Source: Molanna angustata (Eukaryota; Arthropoda; Insecta; Trichoptera; Molannidae). From it: a stretch of 64,000 nt of DNA. The stretch covers positions 14,841,469-14,905,468 of the forward strand of contig OY754975.1 in assembly GCA_963576475.1 (NCBI GenBank), read 5' to 3'. Within the stretch, counting starts at the first letter, position 1; every line of letters begins with the position of its first letter. The translations under genes were made by a program, and so were the position numbers. The notes under the pieces were generated by a model that ran no database searches, was not told the DNA's origin, and worked only from the letters and a program-made list of their open reading frames with translations. Positions 1-17,300 of the stretch are shown piece by piece.

Positions 1-529
1 AGACCTCAGTCATATAATCAGATAAGCTACTGAAAATGGAATTCTCCTCAATCCGTTTTATCCCAAAACATTATCACAGGTAGCTCCAAACTTTGTACAA
101 ACGGTACATTTCCTTTCCTTCTTTTGTTTGGTCTTCCGGGTAAACGGCGACCAGAAGTGATTTCATTTGCTGCTATATACGCAAGTCAATCACTGTCCAT
201 TCTAGCTACGTGTTTTCTCCAATGTCTACTTCTGGATCTACTCAATCGAACAATGTCCTCTATTTCACATGTTTTTCTTATAATATATCAACATTGTGAA
301 CACAATCTGGGAGTATTTTTCCAGTGATTGACCTTAGAACCTTCATTTCTGTTGTCCTTAGGAGCCCCTTGGTTCGTACAGTGTCTGCTCCCGTTTCCAC
401 AGCATATGTCATGATCAGTCACACGCATGTCATTTATATATTCTGACCTTGTTATTTTAATCTTATTAAACTTCTTTTATTTTATTCAATCTTCAGAATA
501 GCAATAAATACATAAAATTTATAAATAAT

Positions 530-615
530 GTAAGTGCTATAGGTGAATAAAAGTGGTTGTGGCAGGATTCAAACTCTCGACCATTAGATCACTAACCCAG
601 ACTCCTTATAACATG
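530..615 (-). repeat. tRNA-derived SINE copy, degenerate
   Basis: Read on the - strand this contains a polymerase III B-box-like core (GAGTTTGAATCC) preceded by a degraded A-box region. It shares the tail phrase GTGCTATAGGTGAA and the following block with the better preserved SINE at 19942-20035, so both belong to one family. It lies upstream of the first visible HPPD exon, presumably in an HPPD intron. The remainder of 1-1244 shows no exon that I can recognise. Confidence 0.55.
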
Positions 616-1244
616 CAGCAGCTCTGTTTATAAGAAAGTACTGACCCACATTTGAGCTACTTATTCTTAAATTGAAAAGCTCCCTTTTTCTAGTGATTTT
701 AGAATTATTAAAATTTAGGGCTGTAGAGGGGTCGGCAGGGACCAGCTATCCTGGCTCCTAAACATTCGCGAATGAACCTGAATGAGGCATGTGGAGGATC
801 TGTTCCATAAATTTATTCACAGAACTTGTAATAATTTCAATGTGTTCTTTAAGAATATAGACCTCTGCAATACGTCTATTATTAGATTCAAATCATCAGT
901 GATAAAGTCCCTGAATGCCTTTGTGGCTTCTGGTGAGTAGTGTTTTTGCAAGCTCTCCTCTTTCTCTTTCCGTCCATTTCCTAATATCCTTTCCATTCTC
1001 TTCCTTATAAAACTGATATTACAATTTACACAAAAGTTGATTATTTCTGTAAACTTAATTGGTCCTCTAATGGATTGTTATATTATTCATGTATAACTAG
1101 TTATTAAGACTGTATGTTTACAAAATAAAATAGTACCGCATAGGGCAGAGAGAGTTTCTCCCAAGTAATTGCCAACGTCGGGGGGACCCAACACATGAAG
1201 ATTAAAATTCAACTTGTTTAATAATGTTTGTATTCCTACTATAG

Positions 1245-6649
<5,405 letters not shown>

Positions 6650-7662
6650 AATAATGCATAAAAATGAACACACATGCATTTAAAATATTTTTTCTTCCAC
6701 AGTAACACAATACTTTTGAGTATGTACATTTGAGTCTATTTGAAGTTAAATAGTAAATTATTTTTTTTCAGTGCAAGCGTTCTAGATTCGATTCCTAGCA
6801 GAGGTTATTATTATGAGATAAAATATATAAACATCACTTGTAAAGAAATACGTTATTATATATTTTAAGAGAGAAGAAGGAACTGATACATAGAAAAGTT
6901 TTTACCAATTTAAATTATACGAAAGAGTCTATTTTTATGGACATGTAGACTTTTATTCTGATGTAAAATTTTCAATTGGCTTAAATTATATTATTTTACA
7001 AAAAAATATAATATAGGTACTAAGTGAAATTTATACATTTTTAATATTTTAATGTAAACAACATTCATTAAATTAAACATCTCTTTAAGCTGTGAATTAC
7101 TTTTACTTTATTTTTTTATATACCTAAACACAATTCAGAAAATTGCTTACTAGAAATATTTAAGATAAACCCTGACAGAAGTCATTAGGAGAAAAATTGT
7201 GAAATATAATTTAATTATTATACCATATAATAGGTGATTGTCACAAAGATTTGTAGCTCAACATATTTTTAAATTCAATAACTCAACAGTTAACTATATA
7301 TCAATGTCAAAATTAAGAAAACTTCTAGGTAAATGGGAGTGACTGACAGTAAATTGATTTTTTGTTTCGGCCAAAAACGAGAAAAAAACATTTGTTAATG
7401 AAATACTTTTGTTTATCACCAGCAATAATATTGAATAATATCAATTATATTCATTGATGAATTTCAATATTAGTATAATATTATATACAAAACAAATATC
7501 TAATGGAATGGTTTGAGTGAAGTATCTGAGTACATTACAATCAACTAGTACTTCTCCACAGATAAGGATTATAAAAAAAATTAGATATTACCAGTAATTT
7601 CAGTGACTTTCAAATACAAAATTTAAATATTCACATCAATATTAAACTATTTATTTATATTA
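6650..7662. other. HPPD 3' flank, AT-rich, no gene
   Basis: This is AT-rich sequence after the HPPD stop codon. I found no convincing AATAAA signal near the stop. A short B-box-like remnant (GATTCGATTCC, near 6787) suggests a decayed SINE. Otherwise I see nothing. Confidence 0.5.
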
Positions 7663-8205
7663 TACATAATCCACAAACTTATATATTATTTTCCATGATC
7701 CACATGTTATCAGATTTATATCCTACATAATCCACAAACTTATATATTATTTTCCATGATCCACATGTTATCAGATTTATATCCTACATAATCCACAAAA
7801 TTATATATTATTTTCCATGATCCACATGTTATCAGATTTATATCCTACATAATCCACAAACTTATATATTATTTTCCATGATCCACATGTTATCAGATTT
7901 ATATCCTACATAATCCACAAAATTATATATTATTTTCCATGATCCACATGTTATCAGATTTATATCCTACATAATCCACAAACTTATATATTATTTTCCA
8001 TGATCCACATGTTATCAGATTTATATCCTACATAATCCACAAAATTATATATTATTTTCCATGATCCACATGTTATCAGATTTATATCCTACATAATCCA
8101 CAAACTTATATATTATTTTCCATGATCCACATGTTATCAAATTTATATCCTACATAATCCACAAAATTATACATATATTATTCTCCATGATCCACATGCT
8201 ATATA
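7663..8205. repeat. 61-bp tandem satellite with alternating dimer order
   Basis: About nine copies of a 61-bp AT-rich monomer containing CCATGATCCACATGTTATC are almost identical. Monomers alternate strictly between CACAAACTTAT and CACAAAATTAT, so the true repeat is a 122-bp dimer. The last monomer diverges (ATACATATATT insertion, near 8168). The array lies between the convergent 3' ends of HPPD and CtIP. Confidence 0.93.
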
Positions 8206-8315
8206 ATTTATGATCTAATGATTCACATTGACTCACATACTATTTAGTTTTTTCCTATCAACGAGTCAAAAACTGTTCGTCTTTAAGCAAGCTTTGAAAA
8301 CCAATATTATTATTA

Positions 8316-11300
8316 TTAAGTTCGATTGTTTCTCTTGTTAAAAGCTTCCGTGTCTTGTGTCGGGGGCATCTTAAGATCCCAAAATCCAGCCGGTGTATCC
8401 ATTCGTTCCGGATTGAAGTTTCCTCTGTGTCGAGAGCATTCGTTCATTTTTTGCCTTATCATCTCATCGTCTCCTTCAAAAGCCACTTCATAAAACTAAA
8501 ATAAAAAATTAATATCTTACGGTCCGTTTACATTGACTGATAGTTGTAAGTTGATAGTTGAGCTGCCTATGGTAATCTATGTATCTTTACATTGACTGAT
8601 AGTTGTAAGTTGATAGTTGAGCTGCCTATGGTAATCTATGTATCTTTACATTGACTGATAGTTGTAAGTTGATAGTTGAGCTGCCTATGGTAATCTATGT
8701 ATCTTTACATTGACTGATAGTTGTAAGTTGATAGTTGAGCTGCCTATGGTAATCTATGTATCTTTACATTGACTGATAGTTGTAAGTTGATAGTTGAGCT
8801 GCCTATGGTAATCTATGTATCTTTACATTGACTGATAGTTGTAAGTTGATAGTTGAGCTGCCTATGGTAATCTATGTATCTTTACATTGACTGATAGTTG
8901 TAAGTTGATAGTTGAGCTGCCTATGGTAATCTATGTATCTTTACATTGACTGATAGTTGTAAGTTGATAGTTGAGCTGCCTATGGTAATCTATGTATCTT
9001 TACATTGACTGATAGTTGTAAGTTGATAGTTGAGCTGCCTATGGTAATCTATGTATCTTTACATTGACTGATAGTTGTAAGTTGATAGTTGAGCTGCCTA
9101 TGGTAATCTATGTAAGTTGATAGTTGAGCTGCCTATGGTAATCTATGTAAGTTGATAGTTGAGCTGCCTATGGTAATCTATGTAAGTTGATAGTTGAGCT
9201 GCCTATGGTAATCTATGTATCTTTACATTGACTGATAGTTGTAAGTTGATAGTTGAGCTGCCTATGGTAATCTATGTATCTTTACATTGACTGATAGTTG
9301 TAAGTTGATAGTTGAGCTGCCTATGGTAATCTATGTAAGTTGATAGTTGAGCTGCCTATGGTAATCTATGTAAGTTGATAGTTGAGCTGCCTATGGTAAT
9401 CTATGTAAGTTGATAGTTGAGCTGCCTATGGTAATCTATGTAAGTTGATAGTTGAGCTGCCTATGGTAATCTATGTAAGTTGATAGTTGAGCTGCCTATG
9501 GTAATCTATGTAAGTTGATAGTTGAGCTGCCTATGGTAATCTATGTAAGTTGATAGTTGAGCTGCCTATGGTAATCTATGTAAGTTGATAGTTGAGCTGC
9601 CTATGGTAATCTATGTAAGTTGATAGTTGAGCTGCCTATGGTAATCTATGTAAGTTGATAGTTGAGCTGCCTATGGTAATCTATGTAAGTTGATAGTTGA
9701 GCTGCCTATGGTAATCTATGTAAGTTGATAGTTGAGCTGCCTATGGTAATCTATGTAAGTTGATAGTTGAGCTGCCTATGGTAATCTATGTAAGTTGATA
9801 GTTGAGCTGCCTATGGTAATCTATGTAAGTTGATAGTTGAGCTGCCTATGGTAATCTATGTAAGTTGATAGTTGAGCTGCCTATGGTAATCTATGTAAGT
9901 TGATAGTTGAGCTGCCTATGGTAATCTATGTAAGTTGATAGTTGAGCTGCCTATGGTAATCTATGTATCTTTAAAATAGTATAACAAAACAAGCAACATG
10001 CTATAATGTTTATCATTCTTGAGAATTTTTTATCAGGGTCTAAACCATGGGTGGCCAACCTTTTCAGCAGCTGGGCCCAAATTTTAGAAATGTGATTTCC
10101 TACCGGGCCGTATAACCAAATTTCTTTTATTATTCTAAACAAACAAGAAATATTGTATTTTTTGAAGAAAATATAACAAAAATGAAGATCAAACATATTT
10201 ATTAGATTAGAGGAAATTTAATTAAAAAAAAAAATCAAACAAAATAATACTATAGATTCAATTTTAAGGAGAAATCAGGGAGGCAAGACCCGTCAAACGG
10301 TGGAATCATAACCCTCATGATAACCCATATCATGGATATAATTATCTTATGAAGTTCTATAATGTCATCAAAATAGATAACGACTGATGTTATGGCTACA
10401 CGCAAACAGTTTTCCAAATGTATATGGATGTGTGATATGTTTATTTATTTATTTATTTTATTAAGAGAAAAAACAATTACACATCACACATACACATACA
10501 TTTTTGTTTTATAAATAATAAAGTTGATTTATATGTGCAATCACAATATTTCACATAGAGAAGTTACATACAATGTAAACATAGACGTGCTTAGAGATTA
10601 AGATAAATGGAATACACAAGAATGACATCACTCATATAACATTACTTCCTCAACAGTGCATTCCAGTCACACCCAGGTCCTAAGAGATTGTATTAGTAAT
10701 CTTTTATTAAAATTTCCCTTTTGAATATAGATTCAGATGCAATAAAAATGTCAATATAAATGTAATATAAAATGTAATAACTATAGAAAAGTTACATGTA
10801 ATTGCTTCAGAACAGACAATGTCTAGTGAAGCAGTTATCTTTAATAAATATCATTGATTTGTGTCCTCGTTTAAGATGTGATATGCTCATTACTACGCAC
10901 AATGGAATGTTCTTTTGTTGGTTTTTTATGTCCACGGGCCACAAGCTGACACCCAGTGGGCCTCACGAAGTCCGCAGGCTACGGGCTGGCCACCCATGCT
11001 CTAAACTCATTTGACTCAAATTGGATAAACTAATAATTAATAAAACATGAAATGGTTGATAATAAAACATAACTTACATCTTTGCATTTTTTACAACTCC
11101 AACCAGGCAAATTCTTTTTCTCAGCTTTTTTACGAATTACTGGCTCCAAATAAACAAAGTCTGGTTCTATACCCTTTGAAACTGGCACTCTAAAAAATGA
11201 AAATGAATCTGATAATCAAATAACAGAAGCTGTCAGAAAACCACAACATTTCCTGGTATAGTAATAGGCTGTTTGGTTTCTGTGAAGGCATCCTGTGTTA

Positions 11301-14300
11301 TATTCCCTAAATGTTTATTTAGATGATATAATTTTTTTTGGAGAGATTTATTAAAGATTATCTCTCACGTAAATCTTGCTTCTCTGAAAACACTGTTTAG
11401 TTGGAAGAAATTGCCGTTCGGCAATAAAATCACCACTTTCAAAGAGGGTAAGGATGTGTAAAGTAAACTGATTAGGAGAAAATTTTCAAATAGAATATGG
11501 CAGTTTTGTAAGGTCCAGAACTGTGATAATAGTTATATAACACAAAGTGACTAAAAACTTCCATTCAATTGACAATATTCAACATCAACAAGAACTGACA
11601 TGAACCTATTGCAGCACTCTGGTGCAAAAAATATAAACCGCTCAAAAAGAAGACTTTAGTGACTAAAGTACGGAGACATTGGACTTAGATAGGATAGTTA
11701 AAGCAGCATAATCCGCATCCTATTGGATTTGGTTGCGCAGGGGAGTGAAGTATCAGTCGGAGGTTGGTGGGTGAGTGGTGAGCGTGACTTGAGTCATAAA
11801 TGGGCCCCTTAATCCCGCATACATGGTCGCAAGCCCATGTGGCTCGCCTATTCTGGCTGGTACTCTGGTCGCCTGCGCTCGTGGGCCTGGATTCGTGAAT
11901 CCAGTGGAAGCACGACTGCCTTTCTCTTTTGTATCATATGAAGTGATGAAACCATGGTGAAACACATTTTTTTAAGGTCGACTTTTAGTCTCCTTTTTTT
12001 TTTTTTTTTTATAACCCATCCAGAGACCCTCTCACGTCGACTCAATAGAAGTCCATTGTGATACTTTGCCTGCTAGATGTCATTCCATAGTCCTATCTCC
12101 TGGAAGAACTGTAAAATCCTTTGTGGATCAGTGTCTCTGATTTGCTTTTGATCAGCAATATGCAAACCTATTTTCTTTACTCTTGTTTGCATTAGTGGGC
12201 CACATTCTGTAAGTAGATGCATCGGTGTTTCATGTTCATCCATGCAGAACCTGCATAGGTACATTTCCGATAGATTCATCGTGCATAGGTGTTTGTTGAG
12301 TCTACAGTGACCAGTTAAGATTCTAGTAAGAATCCTAAGGTTATTCCTGCTCATTGTTAGGATCCGCTTAGAGTGTGTTGAAGAGAATCCTGAAATGAGT
12401 GCTTTTGAATGTCTCTGTCCTGGGGTAGATAACCAGAGTTCAGTGGCATTGTTAAGCATTCTTTGGTAAAGTGTTGATTTGACAATACTATTAGCTAGGA
12501 GACAGTGAGGCTCCGGCCCATAGGTAGCTATGTCCGCTCCCCTATTTGCCAGAGCATCAGCCTCCTCGTTACCTTTATAATTGGAGTGTCCAGGTACCCA
12601 TCTTAATGTGATTTTGTTACCATAGTTTACTGATAGAGTCTTCAGCGCTTCAATGCAGTCTAGTACTGTTGATGAAGTTACTGTGTAGGAATCAAGAGCT
12701 TTAAGAGCAGCTTGACTATCAGAGTAAATGTATATTCTGTGGTTCTTATAATTCCTTCTTAGGATTTCATAGGCACAGAGTGTTATGGCACATATTTCTG
12801 CCTGGAAGATCGTTGCATACTGTCCCAAGTGCTTGTGGATCTTCACCCTGGGCACTTGCCCATATATGCCCGATCCTATACCATTCTTTTTCTTGGATCC
12901 GTCAGTGTACCATATAAGTGCACCATTGGATTCCTGATACCAAACATCTGCTATTGTAGTTTTAGTTTGTATTTCTACTTTGTATGGTTTTTCAAAGTTG
13001 TAAACAGTTAATATTTTATCTGTTGGGAATGCAAGTAATTTGTCTTGAGATTCTATTTTGTTTAGATTTGCTTGGATTTCTAAATTTGTGTTTAGTTTAT
13101 TTCCACTTGTTAGTCTTATAATACCTTCCTTTGCCATTTTTTCAAGGTATAAATGGAGAGGTGGTAGACTAATCATGGCCTCTAGAGAAGCGGTGGGAGT
13201 TGTGTGTAAGGCTCCCGTAATGAGCAAGCAGGCTAATCTTTGTAAACGTTTAAGTTTATCTACACAGCCTCTTTGTTGTAGTTTGTCATTCCAAACTGTT
13301 ACAGCATAAGATACTATGGGTCTTATTATTGTAGTGTATGACCACAGAGCTTGTTGGGGTTTTAGTCCCCAATTATTCCCTATGAGTCTATGGCATGTCC
13401 ATAATGCTTTGATTGCTTTTTGAGCAACTTTTTCTACATGTTGTGTCCATGTTAATTTACTATCCAATGTTATACCTAGATATTTTACTTCATTGGAAAA
13501 GTCCAGTTTTTTTCCAAAGAATATTGGAGGTGAGAGTTTATCCAACTTTCTTTTCCTAGTGAAAGGTACAACAGTTGTTTTATTTGCATTAACTGTTAGT
13601 CCATTATCTTTGCACCATTTTTCAACTATTTTTAGTGCATTTTGTAGCAGATCAGAGATTGTTTCACATTCTTTCCCTCTGATTGTAATGACTATATCAT
13701 CCGCATAGCTTTGTGTATTATATCCACATTCGTTCAGTGTGCTTACTAGGCCATCCACAGCCAGCGTCCACAGGAGTGGTGATAAGACTCCACCCTGCGG
13801 ACACCCCCTGTTTGTTTTAGCCTTAGTAGTCTCATCCACCAGATTAGTTATGATGTATCTATTGGATAACATGTTGTCAATCCATTTTATTATAGTGTTG
13901 TCTACATGTTTCTGTCTTAGTCCACTCATTAGTACGCTTATTGGTACTGCATCAAATGCTCCTTCTATGTCAAGGAACGCACACAGAGTAATTTCTCCGC
14001 TATCTAGAGATTTTCTTATATTTCCTACGATTTCAATGAGAGCTGTTTCAGTAGATTTGCCCTCTTGGTAAGCATGTTGCTTTGGATGAATAGGATGCAA
14101 TGTTATTATATTGCTCACTATGTATCTATGTAAAATCTTTTCCATAGTTTTTAGCATGAATGAAGATAGACTAATTGGTCTATAAGCTTTTGGAGTCTTA
14201 TAACTTTCTTTACCTGGTTTTGGTATATAGGTTACTTTGACTGTTCTCCAGCTTTGTGGAACATAGCCCCATGCAAGACTGGATCTGAATATTTTCAGCA

Positions 14301-17300
14301 GTGTCGGCATGATTTTTTCTATACCGTTCTGTAGGAGAGCAGGGAATATGTTATCATTTCCACTGCTTTTATAAGGCTCAAAAGAGTTGATAGCCCATTT
14401 GATTTGATTAGGCCTGAAGATTTTTGATGCTAATCTCCAGTCATTTAAGCTTGGTTTATCGCATCCTGGAGGCTTAGTGATGGTTTCCTTCACCGTTTCG
14501 CATCCAGGAAAATGTGTTTTAGCTAATAGCTCAAGTGTTTCCTTGCATGTTGCAGTATAATAACCATCTTCTTTTGTTAGGAGACCTATATCAGGTTCCT
14601 TCCTCCTGGCAAGGATTTTATTAATCCTTGCTGTTTCTTTAGTACCATTTATGGTACTGCAGAACTTTTTCCAAGATTCCGTTTTGGCTTTCCTTATAGC
14701 CTTATGATATTCTGTTAGAGATTTTCTGTACTCTTCCCACAGGCTATAGTGTTTAGCTCTATTGAACAGTTTCCTAGTTTTTGCCCTAAGGGTGGATAGG
14801 TTTGAGTTCCACCAGGGAACTTCCCTTTTTCCAGTTTTTGTTTTAATAGGGCAGTTCTGTTCATAGGCCAAAATTAGGTTTTCCGTAAGTTCATCCGTAA
14901 TTAAATCTATTCTTCTTAGATTTCTTGTCGACTCTATTGGGCTAGTACCACCCTTAAGGTCGTCTTTGAACCCAATCCAATCAGTAGATTTTTTATTTCT
15001 ATATTGAATTGTTGTTTTTGTCAGGCTTTTAATGTGGAACATTAAATGTCTATGGTCAGAAGCTGATTCTTCTGACGATACGTGCCAGTCCATAACTTCA
15101 TTACTGATATTTTGTGAGCAGAGGGTGAGATCTAAAACCTCAGACCTTGCTTTGGTAGTGAATGTAGGTTCATTACCTTTGTTCACAATGTTTAGATTAT
15201 GTGTGATGATGAAATCTAAAAGATTTTCCCCTCTTTGATTACAGTCTGTGCTGCCCCATATTGTATGATGAGCGTTTGCATCACACCCAACAATGAGTCT
15301 CGCATCATTCTGCTTTGAGAAGTTTATTACTTCTTCAAGGATTGTAAGCGGTAATGCTTCATCACCTGCAAAGTATGCTGAACAGAGTATTAGTTTTCTG
15401 TTGTCTGCTTTTTGTGGGATCATTATAGCCACGAGATCCCTTTTGCAAAATTCTGGAATGCCAATATATTTGGTATTATTGTTTATCACTATACATGCTC
15501 TGGGTCTAGATTCATGGTCACAGGATATAACTGTTCCCATGGAGCCCAAGCCACATACTCTGTTATTAATGGTCCATGGTTCCTGTACCAGTAGTGCTGT
15601 TAGGTTTTCTTTCTGCAACCTTCTATTGGCAATAGCCGAAGCAGCTCGAGCCTGGTGAAGGTTTATTTGAAGTATACCTATCTTATCATTGATATTTTTT
15701 CCAGTGTTAGGGTTTATGTATCCTTCACCACTGTTGTAGTTCCGTTTTTTAGTATTGTCAGTAACTATATTTGCCTTTATTATATTTTTATTGGGTATTG
15801 AGTGTCCATCAACATGGTCCTCAATGCCTTCTAGGCCCTTTCCATTGGGAGCCCCTGCTCTTCAATGGATATTTATTTACCGCTTTTGGGTTACCGCTTT
15901 CGTCATAGGTATACCCTCCGGCGGGATATGAGGTTTTTCTAGGTAGCTTTTTGCCACCTCTAGCACCTCTTATTCCTTGAGCCGAGTGTGCCGGCCCCAA
16001 AATCCCTCCAGCGGTCGTCCCCGGTGCCTCCCCTGCCGGGCCAGATGTTGTCCCAGCATTGGCGCCACCGAGGGCAGAAACGTCCCCGATGCCGTCCCTA
16101 CCGGGCCAGACGATGTCCCAGCATTGACGCCATCAATGGACACTACCCTCGGTGCCACCTTTGATGGGCCGGTTGATGTCCCAGCATTGGAAGCACCGGC
16201 AGACACAGTCCTCGGCATCACCTTTGTCGGGCCAGATGTTGTCCCAGCATTGGTGACACCGATGGACTTTCCACTGGCAGGATTCACTCCGACTGACGCC
16301 CCGGCGACAGGCACGAAACCCCCAGAGCCACCCAGAGCAGGTCGGGCCAGGCCTGGTGTTGACTCAGCCTCAACCACGATCTCAGAGGCTGCCACATGAG
16401 GATTCCGTGGCCCCTCGCCAGGGCCTACGTCTCCAGCATTCAGCCCAATTTCCTTAATGACGGCATTAGTTGAGCTAGGTCCAGCCCCAGCTAATCCATC
16501 ATTTGTCGCAAGGCCCTTTTCCTTGTTTAATCCCAGCTCCTTTATCATAAAGGATATCCTAGTCATGCCCATATAAGGCCTGTATCCAGCCCTCTCAATT
16601 GCTTTGGCTGATGCCTCGTCAATTGAGAATGCCATTTTGTAACACCAGTCAAGTTTATTGATGTTTAACACCTTCCAGTGTCTGGTGTTGATTCCCTCAT
16701 TGCTCTCTAGTAATCTTAATACCATATGAGGTTTTAGGTAGGCTTTACCTGGGATGGTTGCCACAGCTATGTGATTCCTAGGCAGTTCATGCCCTTGGAT
16801 CACCTTTAGTTCCGCCCCCTTCCAGGGTAAGATAGGAACTAATTTCTCGATCCATTCCTTGGATCTTTGGTCTATGCATGTGATGGCTAGTATGCCCACC
16901 TTGGGAACACAAGATTCGAATCTTGGAATATACTGCCTTGCATCCATTGCCTGAAACACGGCCTCGTTTAGCCTTACCTCAAGGGTGGTTAATTCCTTGT
17001 CGGTAAGTTTTGAGTCGGTCTTAGAGCAGATTCCGACTTTGTGGCTGATGGCTTTTCGGTAGGACATTGCTTCAGCTTTGTCCTTCTTACTGGGATGCTC
17101 AATAGAGTCATCCTGCCTTGGCCTTTTAACAGCTGAAGGATGAATGTCGGTGGCGGGCTTGTCAGCAGGGTCTGTAGACATCCCACCCCTAATCAGAGCC
17201 TTCTTCAGCCTTCTTCTGGATGCTCCACAGCGTTTTACACTGTGTTGTCCAATATTGGATTCCTCACAGTCCTCTGTCAGGGTTTGAGACGTACTCGCCA

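Noticed and set aside
1..1244. An upstream HPPD exon
   Set aside because: No segment with splice signals matches the N-terminal part of the family; the missing exons must lie outside the window.
8525..9968. CRISPR-like regular repeat array
   Set aside because: The repeats are directly tandem with no unique spacers, and the host is an animal.
15977..16399. A + strand 140-codon ORF
   Set aside because: It is the antisense shadow of the repetitive GC-rich ORF1 tail of the LINE.
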